Shown: positions 1 through 13,229, counted from the first letter of the stretch. The stretch is 64,000 bases of DNA from Begonia masoniana (GCA_022432975.1 CM039508.1:44109646-44173645); one strand, 5' to 3'. Notes: generated by a model from the letters alone, not told the origin. Translations and numbers: made by a program.

Positions 1-1079
1 TCGAAGATGCTTAATATGTTGATCAATAGATTTAGAAAAAACCAGAATATCATTAATGTAAACAATACAAAATTCTGAATAAATTGAAAAATATCATTCA
101 TAATATTTTGAAATTCAGATAGGGCATTTTTTAATCCAAATGGCATAACATTCCATTCATAATGGCCAAAAGGTACTAAAAAGCAGTTTTATATCTATCA
201 TGTTATGCTATCTGAATCTGCCAATATCCTGATTTTAAATCAAATTTTGAAAATATCAAAGCATATTGCAAAGGATCTAAAAGAACTTTTTATTTGAAAT
301 CGGATAACGAATCCATTTTAAAACATCATTTAAAGGTTTATAATTGATTACTAGACTAGGAACTTCTCGTTCTTTTTCATTACTATTGTAAACATAAAAA
401 GCGGTACAGCTCCAAGGAGAATAACTTTTTCAAATAAGATTTTTCTTTAAAAGAGTTTCAATCTCTTTTTTACATAATTCTAAATATTCTTGTTTCATGT
501 AACTTGGTCTAGCCTTGGTAGGAATAAATTTTTTATTAAAGTCTCATTAAAGTCAGATATGTACGGGAGAGAAACAATATGTCTTTTCCTATCCCAAAAA
601 GCATTTGGAGTAGTGTTACAAACTTCATATAGAAATTGATCTTCAATTTCTATTATTTTTTTTAATAATTTTTGGGGACTGAAGTTACTATTCAATTTTT
701 AGATGGTAAATTTCAAATTTAAGAAAACTTATTTGTTTTTCTTTAATTTCATTAAAAGTTTTTAACTCATTTATAATCCTGGCTTCGGGATCAGAAATAA
801 AGAGAAAAATAGCTTTTTGATTTTTAATAGTAGCGTAAATTCAAGTTTCATTTATCATTTTAATTGACATAATCATATTTAAAAACGAGGTTCCTAGAAT
901 AATCCGCTGTTGCAGATTTCTAACCAAAAGAAAAGTAGTTTCTAAACAAGTTGTTTTATTACTGATAGAAACTTTAGATAATTTGTAATTGATTTTTAAT
1001 CTGTTACCATCAGCAGCAGTTAAAGACTGAACAGACTTTTCAAAATATCTAGTAGGAACAAGTCCTTCCTGAATACAAT
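1..1079 (-). pseudogene. Pararetrovirus-like polyprotein remnant: reverse transcriptase segment
   Basis: Minus-strand translation of roughly 1-500 resembles the reverse transcriptase palm of Caulimoviridae-type polyproteins, but in short pieces separated by stops and frameshifts, so no intact product is possible. The segment runs off the left edge. Positions 500-1079 are the same element upstream of RT (linker and protease side). It is one part of a remnant that resumes at 3714, 5730 and 10248, because three LTRs were inserted into it. Order along the minus strand (capsid-like region, zinc knuckle, protease, RT) is the usual caulimovirid order. A distant retrotransposon with similar gag is the alternative. 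The decay is described only; nothing is rebuilt. Confidence 0.6.
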
Positions 1080-3713
1080 TGTGACAGCCCGAAACCGGAT
1101 CCCGATCGGAACCCGAGAACCAAGCCGTCACTCTGGGTCATTTGCAGAAAACAGTGACTATTATTTTTTTTTTTTTTAACATAAACAGAACAGACAGCGT
1201 TACTGGAACAACTTATGAAAGCCAACTGAACTTTTAAAACTTTAACAGAAAACAGAACCGAATGACAGAAAACATGCACTGTCAATGCAAACCCTAAAAG
1301 AGCATAACTTTACACAGGAGAAGAAACTACAGTGAGTAACAGAGTATAAATAGCAGCAGAAAATAGGGAATGAAGTCGGAAGGCATAGGCAGAAATTTGG
1401 CGGAAGACTTAGTTTTTCAAAGAGGCAGAATACTATTGGGCTGTAGATGAAATAAAACCAAAATGATGCTCTGAAATCGGAAGAAGTAAACAGTGGGTGA
1501 CGTCAGCCGGAAGAGAAGATGACGTCAGCCGGAAGATGGATGACGTCAACCGGAAGATACAAGCATTAAACGTAATCGTCAGAAGAAAAGAAACTGAAGA
1601 CGAGTAAAATTGAGCGGAAGATACAGGCAGAAATCATCGTATGACGTCAGTCGGAAGATGTTCTGACGTCATCGGAAGATGAAGGCAGGCAGGTGAAATC
1701 GGGATGTGTGATGACGTCATCGGAAGATGTGATGACGTCATCGGCAGATACAGGTAGTGAACATAATCGGCAGAAGGTGATGACGTCAGCCGGAAGATGA
1801 AGATAGCAATTTAAATCGGAAGATGAAAACCTAAGGCAGAAACACTGTTTGGCGGTAGATGCAGGCAAAATTCCTACCGGTAGATGTAATCAGAAGACAT
1901 AGTCTTAAAGACAGAATTTACAACTTTTGACAGGAAAGCATACAGACAGAGGGCATAAAAACAGAAGACTTAAACGTCTCAGATTCTCAAACCACATCAA
2001 AACATGGTTCTCGAGCACAACAGAAGGCATACAGGTTTCAGACCTTCATTACAAATGACAGATTTTAAGAAAACAAATTGCATGGATAGCTCTAAAATTC
2101 GAGACCATCCATGCATGACCTGAAAAGGGAGAACTCAAGCAATTACAGAATGTTTTCAAAACATTTCAAGACATTAATACAGAATATTTCAGGAGACATC
2201 TATCAACTGTCGACAGAGATCAAAATCTTGACCATCAGAACTTATACAATATATATATACATCCACCAGAATTTCCTACAGGTTTTTTTTTTAAAACGAA
2301 TCACAGAGCCTTAACAGAGTTTTTAAAACAAACACAGCAGAATTTCCAGAAGAGTTTACAACTATGACCTTTACTTTAAAGACTTAAACCTCAAGACAGA
2401 AAGCTATGTCTGACTGCAGCAACCACCCCGAGAGCTCAAACCACCAGCTACATCAGATCGTCATTTTGAGGAACAAGGTCCTCAGTTTCGGGTTCAGTAC
2501 CTACATCAGAGAGTTCACCTATGAGTCTAAAACTCAGTAAGAACATAATACAGATGCAGTGATGCAAAATGCTATGCATGCAGTTTTCAGAATATAGTGA
2601 CAGAACAGAACTTTACATTTCAGTGGCAGAGGGGTATAAGTGGGGCTTATAGGGGAACTGGCAAACAGAGGGTGCACTATCAGGCACAGCAGATTTTCAG
2701 TCTCCCAGGGAGGGATAAAACCAGAGGGTCCTTGCTAGGGACAATTTATTTTCAGATTCCCAGGGAGGGATAAAACCAGAGGGCCAGTCCCCGTCCCGCA
2801 CTTAACCAGTACATTACAGACAGTCAGATTTTATCTTGTTTAATTTCAAACAGTGTACAGAAAAACAGTTTTGCATGAGCTTTCAGAGAAAATCGTGTAT
2901 GCATGAACGGTGCCTGAACTTAAACTGGTAGACAACAGAAATAACAGAACATACCATGAAGAAGAATACAGACAACTCAGAAACATAAACTATAACCTTT
3001 CTACCCAAAACAACCTGACAGAACTGAAATACCTAGTACCTCCATGATGTAGGGCCTTAAGGGCCAACCTACGGTTATGAACTTACCTGTTTGCGGCAAT
3101 GCAGTGTACTCGAACGTCCCTGGAGAGTTCGGATCTGTAACATGAATGTACAGAATTTAAACGCTACAAATGCTAACTAATATCACGTAAGAAACGCAGC
3201 AAACACACTTAAAACACTTTAGAAAACACACCAACGTGTTTTCATCCAAAACAGTGAGTTTTCACCCAAACTGAAACCCTAAACTTCGGTAAAAACTCAC
3301 TTTAAACTTGTCCAAACTTGTTAGCGTTAAAAGACGCTCACCTTTGCTGAAAAAAAAACGGAGAAATGCTGGAGAGACAAAGTGTGAAAGTTTTGTTTCA
3401 ATCGCCTGGAAGAGAGAAAACAGAAATGGGAGGTAGAAGTGAGCTTCACGTAGGAGGAAGAGAAGACATATATTCTTCAACAAGTTGCCACTTGGCACTC
3501 ATCCATTGGTTTGCTTCCACCTACCACAATCACTTCCACATTTACCCTTCCATTAGCTTTTAACCTAATTGGCTTGTTTTGATTACACTTAGTTTGGTTT
3601 TCCCTCAAACATTCCATCATTTTAACCAAAATATTCATTGTATTAATATAATATTAATCCCGTTTAAACGATCCGGGAAAAACTATTACATGGCAAAAAT
3701 GCCGGGTGTTACA
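1080..3713 (-). mobile_element. Solo LTR, Ty3-type family 1, copy A
   Basis: A 2634-bp unit starts TGTGACAGCCCG and ends CCGGGTGTTACA, flanked by the perfect 5-bp duplication acaat (1075-1079 and 3714-3718). No internal retrotransposon sequence is present, so it is a solo LTR left by LTR-LTR recombination. It is closely related to 7634-10247. Between 1498 and 1790 it carries about eight TGACGTCA palindromes, most followed by a CGGAAGATG-like tail. It contains the conserved 15-nt hairpin at 2522-2536. The minus orientation is inferred from shared landmarks with the chromovirus LTRs at 48845 and 55591. Confidence 0.88.
1498..1790. repeat. TGACGTCA-bearing repeat cluster in LTR A
   Basis: Short units containing the 8-bp palindrome TGACGTCA recur about eight times, near 1498, 1519, 1540, 1645, 1662, 1710, 1731 and 1778, with partly conserved flanks (CGGAAGATG). 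TGACGTCA is the C-box/CRE class of plant bZIP target. That it acts as an enhancer here is inference. The homologous cluster in copy B lies at about 7960-8270. Confidence 0.7.
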
Positions 3714-4561
3714 ACAATTAATATCAGTTCCACTATCAACAAGAGCAATGATATCTGAAAGTTGAAAATCCTGATCTATTATTAAAGTAATTCGAATAAA
3801 CCACTTTTGAAAAACAACACGATTTATACTGTTTAAAGTTTCCTTTAAAGAGAAAGATTCTTTTTGCTTTTTCAAAAGTAGATTCATTATCATCATCATT
3901 ATCACTAGTAGGATTATTCGGATTAGAAGTTGATGCAACATTTGATTCTATCTTAGAAAGTCGTTCTTCCATTATTATCCGGTACTGATCATGATTATTA
4001 CGAAGTTGAATTAATTCATATTTTAAATTATTAACTTCGCATTGTAAGTCCTGAATAGTTACAGATTTTTCATTTTTACTTTTTTCGATATGATCAAAGA
4101 CTTCATTAAGACTATAATATTTTGAATTTGTGAATTTTTCAGATTTTTCAGACTCAATAGACTTAGGTTTTGAGTCTACAGTATTTTTAATTATCATTTC
4201 AATTATTTTTGTTCGAATAGTTGGATCTGTTATTTGATCTATAACCTCAATAATTTCTTGTTGAGATTTTGTAAAAACATTTAATTGATTGCAATATTTA
4301 TTATCACAAATTTCTTCAAATGAAGAAGAAGAAGACAAGTCATCAAAGTCACTATTCGAAGATTCCTCATCGGTGGAATTTAAAAGTAATTTTGATAATT
4401 GAAGGCGTAAACCCTCATCAATATTAAGTTCATTTAACTTTTTCTTTGTGGAACATTTAGAAGCATAATGACCAAATTTTTCACATTTAAAACATTTAAT
4501 ATCAGATTTTGATTTCTGATGTTTTCTTTGTTTCCTATTAAACTTTTTCTTTGAAGAATAC
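3714..4561 (-). pseudogene. Pararetrovirus-like remnant: zinc knuckle and protease segment
   Basis: The minus strand has an open stretch of 200 codons (4338-3736), acidic and lysine-rich. Just upstream, at about 4500-4440, lies a CX2CX4HX4C zinc knuckle followed by a lysine-rich patch. At the 3' side, near 3760-3735, a D-S-G aspartic protease signature is cut off by the LTR at 3713. The order knuckle, acidic linker, protease matches plant pararetrovirus polyproteins. The left end is the acaat duplication of LTR A and the right end is the aatac duplication of the SIRE LTR, so the insertions explain both breaks. Frames shift within the segment and it is not functional. Confidence 0.6.
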
Positions 4562-5729
4562 TGTTAATGTATATTTATGTTGGCATATATTTGTTTGGCA
4601 AAAGTAATTAAATTTATATTAGAAATTAAATATAGATTGCTATATTATTCAGTTGCACAGCAGATAGATTTATCGGAGATTATGTTACCAAAACTATGCA
4701 GAATATTAGTTTTATGGTAACCTTGAAAAATAAGAAAAGTTGGTTATTTGGAAAGTTACTTGGAAATCAAGTTATCAATTATCTTTATCTATGGAAAGCC
4801 GATTTGAATATAGATTGTTCTGTGAATCATAACAGAGATCAAGAATCGTCATTCAACTATTCTGGGGTCATTATATGGTTTTATTCTGGTACTTTCCGTA
4901 TGTGTCGCCAAGGGTGTCGCGAGTTTGATTTTTCAGATTGAGTTTTCTTATGCTGTGCTTTCTGTTCTGGAACGACAACCTGCTGCGAATATAGTTAAGC
5001 ATCAACCTTTCACAGAAGAGGCAAGCGGATTATTATTATTCTAGGAGATATTCTCTTGTGTCGTGAGCCGCCGGTTTTGTTCCCTCTCTTGCTTCTGCAA
5101 GTGAGTGTGTTTTTTATTGTTTCGATCTCTGTGAGATTGTTGTCCACACTCTACCTCTGTTGCTGTTGGATTTCATTGTTATACGAGTGTGGTGGTTAGT
5201 TGCGTCCTATAATAACGGTTGGTGTCACAAGCGGTGTCATAGGCGCAATCCTATTTTATTCTTCATTTAAGATCAGTCTCAGGAGGAGACAGCACTGGGA
5301 CTCGGGAGGAGTTCTATTAATTGACAAGGGGAGCTTGTCATTCTGATCGTGGGCAAGGGGATCTTGCTCTACATGGATTCCGGGAGGAGTCAATATCGAC
5401 AAGGGGAGCTTGTCGCATTTAGATCTTGGGAGAGGTTGATCTAAAGTCGAGGGGATCTCGCAAAAACAGTTTCTTTGAGGAAGTTGTCTAGAGACGGCGA
5501 CAAAGATAAGAGGGAGTCTTTATTTGTATAAGTCCGGTTGTCTTGCAATTTGTAAACTCATTGAAATGTTTTTAATTCGGGCGTGGCCCCGCAGACGTAG
5601 GCTGGTTGCCGAACTGCGTTAACAATTTTGTGTCTCTTTACTTTACGCATTTTATTTTGTCCATTATTACTGTTTACTATTGGTGTCACGATCAATGTTA
5701 CGACACCAACGTAACTAATCACGATTTCA
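4562..5729 (+). mobile_element. Solo LTR, SIRE-type Ty1/copia
   Basis: A 1168-bp LTR starts TGTTAATGTA and ends ACGATTTCA, flanked by the perfect duplication aatac (4557-4561 and 5730-5734). Its right two thirds match the SIRE LTRs at 36278-37488 (inverted) and 47889-59482: GGGAGGAG/AAGGGGAGCTTGTC repeats, GGCGACAAAGATAAGAGG and GCAGACGTAGGCTGGTTGCC. Paired GGTGTCAC motifs lie near 5217-5240 and 5683-5706. No internal domain is present, so this is a solo LTR. It interrupts the pararetrovirus-like remnant between knuckle and capsid-like regions. Confidence 0.85.
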
Positions 5730-7633
5730 AATACTCTTCTTCTTTATCATGTTTTTTTAGATTTTTTATAATACTTTTTTTTATTCTTAGTTCGATGTTG
5801 TTCAATTTTATGAGACTTATATTTTTTACTAGGAACATTGTAAGTAAATTGCTCACAGAATTATCCTATTTCTTTCTTTCTTGTTAAATTTTATTTTTTC
5901 AACTGATACTGTAACTTCATATCGTTACAGAGTGATAAACCTACATGAACACATACACTTATAAGCTGACCATAAGTGCAGGTTGACCAAGGTATCATAT
6001 GTCCAGAATTTAAGTCTAATAATTTTTGCTTAACCTTTTTAGCAAATAAAGGAGGTAGACCATCTATAAATTTAGCCTTCCAATATTCAGAATTTGCATT
6101 TTTTCGTTGCATAGCTTTGGTAATAAAAACATCTTTATACCATCTAAAATGAGTTAAAGATGTACATCTAAGATTTTGTAATAATTCTCTGCCACTTTCA
6201 TGGCGTTGTTCAATTGCACCAATAAAGTGAAGAATAATAGCTTGAATAAGTGTATAAACACAATCTTCGACAGTAGTTGTTCGTTGCTGAGTACTATGCT
6301 GTCATGTAGAGTCAACAATTGTCTCAACATTATTTTCATGCTTTACAGCTTTTAAGACTTCAGATTTTTTAGAAATAGATAAATAATTATCTCACCTTCC
6401 TTTAAGACATCCAGTAAAGTCATTAATAATAAAAATGGCGATGTCAGAATCTTTGTTCTGGGCAGCTTTACAGACACTAGAATACATCAACATTCTATAA
6501 ATAACTTCATAAATTTGATATTCAGATAAACCATTTATATTCCATTCGTAGATAGTTTTAGCACTATAAGATGTTTGTTCTTTATAAAAATTTTCTTCCC
6601 AAAGTAAATCTTAAAAAGTTGGACGCTTATAATAGGTGCGTCGAACAATATCAGCACCTGGACCCTCATCATATTTAACACGATTAAGATTTAAAGAATC
6701 CTGGTTTATAGTTAAAGAATAATTTTCCTGATTATTTATAAAAGGATAAGATTCTTGTAAATTAAAGAAGGAATCTTGAATCTTTTGTAAAGCTTTTGCA
6801 TCGGATTGCGACTCAAAATCAAAATCCGATTCATCTATATCCTTAGTACTAAGAGTACTAATATCTAAATTTTCATTATCCTGATTCACTTTTCAATAAA
6901 CTCGAGTTTTTACTTGGATTTGAAAAAATTAACATTTGAAATTGGAATTGGGGGTTTTACATCTGGCTTTGAAATTTTAAATTCTTCAGATTTACTTCCA
7001 GAAGTTAAAGCCACATTAGAATCCAAATTTCTTGATTCTGGAATTAATTTATTAATTTAGTTTTCAGTACGAACCAATTGATTTCCTACAGTTTGAAGAT
7101 TAATATTGGTGAAATTATTTTGGTTAATAATAACTTTTTCTTTTTCAGTTAATGGCTTAGTAAGATTAGCTTAAGGAATTGCCTCTACAGTTGTTTGATC
7201 ATTTTTTAATACAATAGGTTCTAAATGATGATGGACAGACTTAACAGTAGATCCATTTCTTGTTAACCAATTTTTTTGATGTTCCTCATATTCTTCAAGG
7301 ATATCTAAATGGAGTTTAAAATCAAAATGCCAAGACCAAAATTAGTTAATAAAAGGTATAATTGTTTGTTCAAGTTCTAAATCAAGATAATATCGGTCTT
7401 TTAACCATTTAATTTCTGTCTTAGTGTAATGCTTAAAAAACCATTCCCTGAACATAGTGTTTTAAATGAATGAAAATCTTCATTTAATAATCTTCGAATA
7501 GGAGAACTAGGCGTTTGAAAATCCATAATTATAGTTTAAAAGCCATTTCTGATTTTGTTGAAGACTCTATTCTATGAGAGTAAATTCCATGAGGAATTTG
7601 TTGTTCAGATATTTTAATACTTTCAATATTAGA
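5730..7633 (-). pseudogene. Pararetrovirus-like remnant: capsid-like region
   Basis: Minus-strand frames at 6889-6611, 6339-6154 and 6112-5891 contain pieces of a capsid-like domain of the type found upstream of the zinc knuckle in plant pararetrovirus-like polyproteins. A degraded N-terminal region continues to 7633. Several stops and frameshifts separate the pieces. The pieces join in order with 4561-3714 once the solo LTR at 4562-5729 is set aside, showing one ancestral insertion. The assignment rests on domain order and overall resemblance and is moderate. Confidence 0.5.
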
Positions 7634-10247
7634 TGTGACAGCCCGAAACCGGATCCCGATCGGAACCCGAGAACCGAGCCGTCACTCCGGGTCATTTGCA
7701 GAAAACGGTGACTAATTTATATATATTTTAGTTGAACATAAACAGATGAGCTTATAGAAGTAAACTCATAACTTTTCAGAGGAAGGGAAAAACACCCCCT
7801 GTATCCGAAAGCAAAACTGGAAAAACAACGTAAACATATCTACAATCGGAAGGAGAACAAATATTAGAAGAAGATCGGGGCAGAAAACAGAATGTGAAGT
7901 CGGAAGACTTAGGTAAAAGACTGCGGAAGACTTAGTTTAAAACTGGGCGTAAGACTTGAATGACGTCAGCCGGAAGATGTAAATGCAAAGACAGAAGTAA
8001 GGATGACGTCAGGCGGAAGACATAGACAGTAACTGAAATCGGATGAGGAGATACGTCAGCCGGAAGATGGATGACGTCAAGGGAAGATATAAGCATTATA
8101 CTGGCAGAAAAACTGGGATGACGTCAGCCAGAAGACATAATTACACTGGCGGAAGACTTAGGTGACGTCAGCCGGAAGACGGAGTTTTAAACTGGGCGGA
8201 AGAATTATGCTGACATCAGCCGGAAGATGTAAATACACTGGGCGGATGACTTTGATGACGTCAGCCGGAAGACATAGTTTTAAAGGAAAAATTTACAGCT
8301 TTTACAGGGAGACATACGGGCATGGAGCATCAATCAGAAGACATAAGAGTTTCAGACATTCGAAACCCGATTCAAAAATAAGATTTTTGAAACACACTTT
8401 GCAGATGACAGATCTCAACTGACAGATTTAAGAAAAACAGACTACATGGATAACTCTAAAATTCGAGACCATCCATGCAAATCTTAAAACAAGAAAATAT
8501 TCTAAAACATTTCAGAACATTCAGAACATGAGTTCAACTGTCAAATACAGCAGTTTTGAAAACTTTGACACAGAATCTATGCAGTATTTCGAAATCTGAA
8601 GATCAGTAAGACATACTTTAGAATTGACAGGTTCAAGGAAATAAATTACATGGACAGTTCCAAAACCAGAATTCACCCATGCATGAACTAATAGAAACAT
8701 TCCAAGCAAATTTCTGAATACTTTAGTATATAAACTTAACTGTCAAATACAGTGGCTTCTAAAACTTAGACAACAAACCTATACATTGTTTTAAAATCTG
8801 AAGGCCAGTACAGAACATAACATATACTTGCAGAATTTCTTCAAAGGAAGAGTTTTACAACCAAACCCGAACATCTAAAAGACTTTACAGATATAGACAC
8901 TTCAGAAAACTTAAACCTCAGATCAGAGACATGTCTGGCTGCAGCAACCACCCCGAGAGATCGAATCATCAACATCCTAATGATCAGACTGAGGCACAAA
9001 GTCCTTGTTTTCGGGTTCAGTACCTTAAATCAGAGAGTTCATCTATGAGCCTAAAGCTCAGTAAGAACATATTATAAATGCAGTGATGCAAAATGCTATG
9101 CATGCAGTTTTCAGAATACAGTGACAGGACAGAACTTTACGTTACAGTGGCAGAGGGGTATAAGTGGGGCTTATAGGGGAACTGACAAACAGAGGGTGCA
9201 CTATCAGGCACAGCAGATTTCAGAATCCCAGGGAGGGATAAAACCAGAGGGTCCTTGCTAGGGACAATAAATTTTCAGATTCCCAGGGAGGGATAAAACC
9301 AGAGGGCCAGTCCCCGTCCCACACCTAACCAGTACATTTCAGTCAGATTTTATCTTGTTTAGTTTCAAACAGTGTACAGAAAACAGTTTTGCATGAACTT
9401 TCAGAAAATCGTGTATGCATGGACGTTTATAGTGCTTACAGTTGATACAGCAAAGAACAAGAAGATAAAACAACAGAAACCTGAACAGAAGCCACAGAAA
9501 TTAACTCTAACCCTTCTACCCGAAGCCAGCCAACAGAATGTAAAACCTAATACCTCCGAGATGTAGGGCCTTAAGGGCCAACCTACGGGTATGAACTTAC
9601 CTGTTGCTGTAGAGTTGATAGTCCTGGACGTCTCAGAAATGCTCGAACTTGTACATGCACGTTCAGAAAATAAACAAGCTGCAAATGCTAACAAATAAGT
9701 TAGAAGAATTTCTTCCAAATTCATTCAAACTCTTAGAAAACAAACCGGTGTGTTTTCATCCAAGAACAGTGAGTTTTCTCCAAATACCATAACCCTAAAC
9801 TTCAGCAAAAACTCACATTAAACTTGTCCAAACTTGTTAGCAATAAAAGAGGCTTACCTTAGCCGAGAAACAGAAAGGAACCGAGGAGATCGAAGTAGCT
9901 TCGACGATTGTTTTGTCGACAGGAAGGGAGAATGTCGAGAAGAGAAATGGAGAGAGAGCAGAGCGGAGAAGTGAAGAGGGTTTCACGCAGAAGGGAGAAC
10001 TTAGCTTCTTCACCAAGTCGCCAGATGTCACTCAACCATTGGCTATCTCCCACCAACCTTAATTTCTCCCTAATTTACCCTTCCATGCATTTTAAACTTA
10101 GTGTTTAGTTTAGTTACACAATAGTTTTATTCTCCCCTCACTAAATGCTCCAGCATTTTACAATAAAGTTGTTATCGTATTTATGGCAATTTAAATCCAC
10201 ACAATAATTCAACAGACTATTACATGGCCAAAATGTCAGGTGTTACA
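7634..10247 (-). mobile_element. Solo LTR, Ty3-type family 1, copy B
   Basis: A 2614-bp LTR of the same family as 1080-3713, with the same start (TGTGACAGCCCG) and end (AGGTGTTACA). Flanks are ttaga (7629-7633) and ttagt (10248-10252), a target duplication with one change. The different target from copy A shows an independent insertion into the same host element. It has six intact TGACGTCA cores at about 7960-8270 and two mutated ones, and the conserved hairpin at 9046-9060. Short ORFs inside it are translations of LTR repeats. Confidence 0.85.
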
Positions 10248-10407
10248 TTAGTATCATCAAAATTGGATTCAGAATTTGGTTGTTCAGAAACTGAATACTA
10301 GAGTTAGTCGGAACAGAAACTCTATAAGGAGGAAAACTTTGCCAAGACGACAAACTTCTAAATAGATGTTCTTCTTGGAATAATATGGAGTAAATTTAAT
10401 TTCAACA
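10248..10407 (-). pseudogene. Pararetrovirus-like remnant, outermost fragment
   Basis: About 150 bp right of LTR B continues the AT-rich, degraded element interrupted at 7633. Similarity to the rest is by position and composition only. Its right end is the start of the duplicated noisy segment at about 10408. Confidence 0.35.
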
Positions 10408-11557
10408 TTTATGTCTGCGTTTGAATTAGTTGATCAACCGGATTATTTATAATTGGGTTGATAACTACTGCATTAGGATCGTCATTTTCAGGACAATCAC
10501 TTCTTCCCAGCGTTTATCATGTTATAAACCAAAAAATCTAAGTATTTCATAGCTTCAATGTCATGCATGTCTTTCAATTTACTATGTTTACTACTAAAGG
10601 CTTTATCATTCAACATTTAAACATAACAATAGCAAATACTTACATCCTATACTATAGAAATCCATAAAATACATCCCAATCTCCAATTGAACCATTAAAT
10701 CACATAATCATCTACACACTTGTATGTAGGCCAAGTAGTCAAACCACACACACTTACCTTGAGCTACACAATGACAGCAACTTGTTCATCTTTGAGCGTT
10801 ATAAACCTATAAATATTTCACTTCACCATTAGCTTTATAAGGCCCACATTTGCGTAAACATATTAGCAATTTAACCTTAAGGAATTAGAATTTCGGATAT
10901 ATCTCACTGTTTTTATCTCAACTTCAAAACCTATATCCATGGTATACATACAATTGCTTTATTCTAAAAGCCCATAGTTTTTCCTTTAAGATGTCGATTT
11001 TTAAACATGGTAAAAAAAAAAATGTTAACACAATCTGTTAAAATGGTTAATAACAAAATCAACACTATCCAAATTCATACTTTGACAACTTCAGCATTAG
11101 GTGCACTAAACTACATAATTTTACCTTTATTCCCTCTAGAACCCACCGATGATCGTAAAACATAATATGTACATTGGACTAAGGAAACTTAGATAGAAGA
11201 GCTTAACTTCGTGGGTTTGCCACAAACTTCTTCTTAACTAACACAAAGTGTACCAAACAATCCTTATATGCACTTAAATTCCTTCCTTCCAAAAGGTGCT
11301 GCACTTTAGGTTCTTACATAATAAAGAAAGAGAGAAAGTTGTGGCCTCGTCCTTCCCAATGAATCATCTTTAGTTATGTTTTGGCTAGTGTGAGAGATAA
11401 AAGGTTTAGATGGCTAAGTGAGAGATGAAAGGTTTAGGTGTAAACCATAGAAGCAGGATGAGTCATCAACCATTTTTGTTGTCTCCCTCTGGCTCTTTCT
11501 TTCTTTCCTAATTATTAGTGGACTATTTCACATTTCGATTCTTTAAATTTTAAGAAG

Positions 11558-12503
11558 TTTTTTTAAAAAAACCCTAAGTTAAGGTTTTTTTACAAAAACC
11601 CTTAACTTTTAACTGTTCAACGAAAAAAACCTCAAGATTTCTAAATAGCGAAAAAACCTTCTAGTCGGACTGGGTACTGGCCTGCACAAAGGCCGCCTGT
11701 CCAATTGGACAGACGCCTCCCCTTTTTTTTTTTGCTAAATGACAATTGATTTAAAAAAATAGCAAACGATCTTCAATTGACTTGAAATTTTACCACATGT
11801 TCATCACATTGTAGAAGATGATGTGTGAATATTTTCGTGATTTATAACACTTGTAACGATTTTTAATATAAGTTTATGTTAATTCATTTTATAAAATAAT
11901 TATAATAAATCGTACAAGTTTGTTAACATCACGAAAATATTCACACTATTTCTCACAATGTGGATGACATGGGTAAACCTTTCAGGACATTTAATATCGT
12001 TTGATGTTTTTTAAAATTAATTCAAGTAAATTATACCCGGTTGAATATTTTTTTAAAATTAAATTTATAAAATTTTAAAAAAAATACAACTGTTGATAAA
12101 TTTAGTGTATTTTTACTACATGCTCACCACATTATAGAAGAGAATTACAGAATTTGCGTACTTTTCTAACACTTGTACGATTTATTATAATTATTTCTAA
12201 GAAATAATAACAAACGTATAATACATCGTACAAGTGTGATAATTACGCACACACAAATATCACCTATCTTCTCACAATTTGTGAACATGTGATAAAAATT
12301 TCAAGTAAATTAACTGATCGTTTGCTATTTTTTTAACAAGCCATTGGTCAGTTTAGCAAAAAAAAAAGAGCAGTACCCAGTCCGGGCTAGAATCGTTTTT
12401 TTCGCCTATTTCCGAAACTGAGGGTTGTTTCCTTGAACAGGAAAAGTTAAGGTTTTTTTTAAAAAAAAACCTGAACTTTAGGGTTTTTTTTAAAAAAAAA
12501 CCC
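11558..12503. mobile_element. Long-inverted-repeat MITE, copy 1
   Basis: Ends begin and finish with blocks of GGTTTTTTT/AAAAAAACC. The left arm (to about 11900) is repeated inverted in the right arm (about 12130-12503): a 'gctaaatgacaaatgattt' type block, a CACATGTTCATCACATTGTG block and an ACTGGGTACTGG block occur in both. The element codes for nothing. Flanks resemble a 9-bp duplication (ttttaagaa, blurred here, clearer in the second copy), which suggests a Mutator-like MITE. Confidence 0.6.
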
Positions 12504-13229
12504 TTTAGAAAGAATTGATGACTCTCATTTGGGCTTTCACATTTAGCCCACGTTTTTGACCCAATTAATCTTCTAGAGCGCACTCCGAAAACAAGTTTTC
12601 TTCATTTACTAGTCTTGCTTACCATTAGCAATTTACCAACTCCTATTTTTAACTTACCCACTACACGTAATATAATTAATGATCATTTACTATTGTATCC
12701 GTTATAACTTAAACCAAATAAATACATATGCTACTAAATTAGTATGAGATTTTTGATGTTATATTTTTATATGGAATACATTATGTAGCAATCTTTGTAA
12801 TCTTAATTTGCTTGTGTTATTTCCTATATTTTATTTTTTGTGGTTGGATGCAATTCGCCATTTATTTTATATATTTCCAGGAAGCAAACTATCTTATTAA
12901 TGGGTTTTACAATTTTCTTTTTTGAGAGATTTGAAATGTGCTTCGGGTGATTATACAAATAGGAAGATAAAAAAGTGCTTGGAGTTGGGCCTAAAACGGT
13001 GATACCTTTGGTTTGACTTCGGTGCCAAATATTCTTAATCACATCGAATCTGTTTTTTTATGTTTGTGTGATTGATGAAAGATCGTTCATTGTTTTTTAT
13101 GCACGGGAAGAACAGTAACTCATAATGACCCTGTTTCTGTTACCATTAAACTTTGAATTGACAATTACTGTATCACTGTTCTTTTTGATGCAATATTCAA
13201 ATCAAATGAGTAGCTTTTTTTCTCAAAAG

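Noticed and set aside
8162..8422. Small plus-strand ORF with repeated TSAGRRSFK-type units
   Set aside because: It is translation of the TGACGTCA repeat cluster in solo LTR B.
1080..10247. One large Ty3 element with LTRs at 1080 and 7634
   Set aside because: Each LTR has its own, different target duplication and the sequence between is the pararetrovirus-like remnant, which joins across them.
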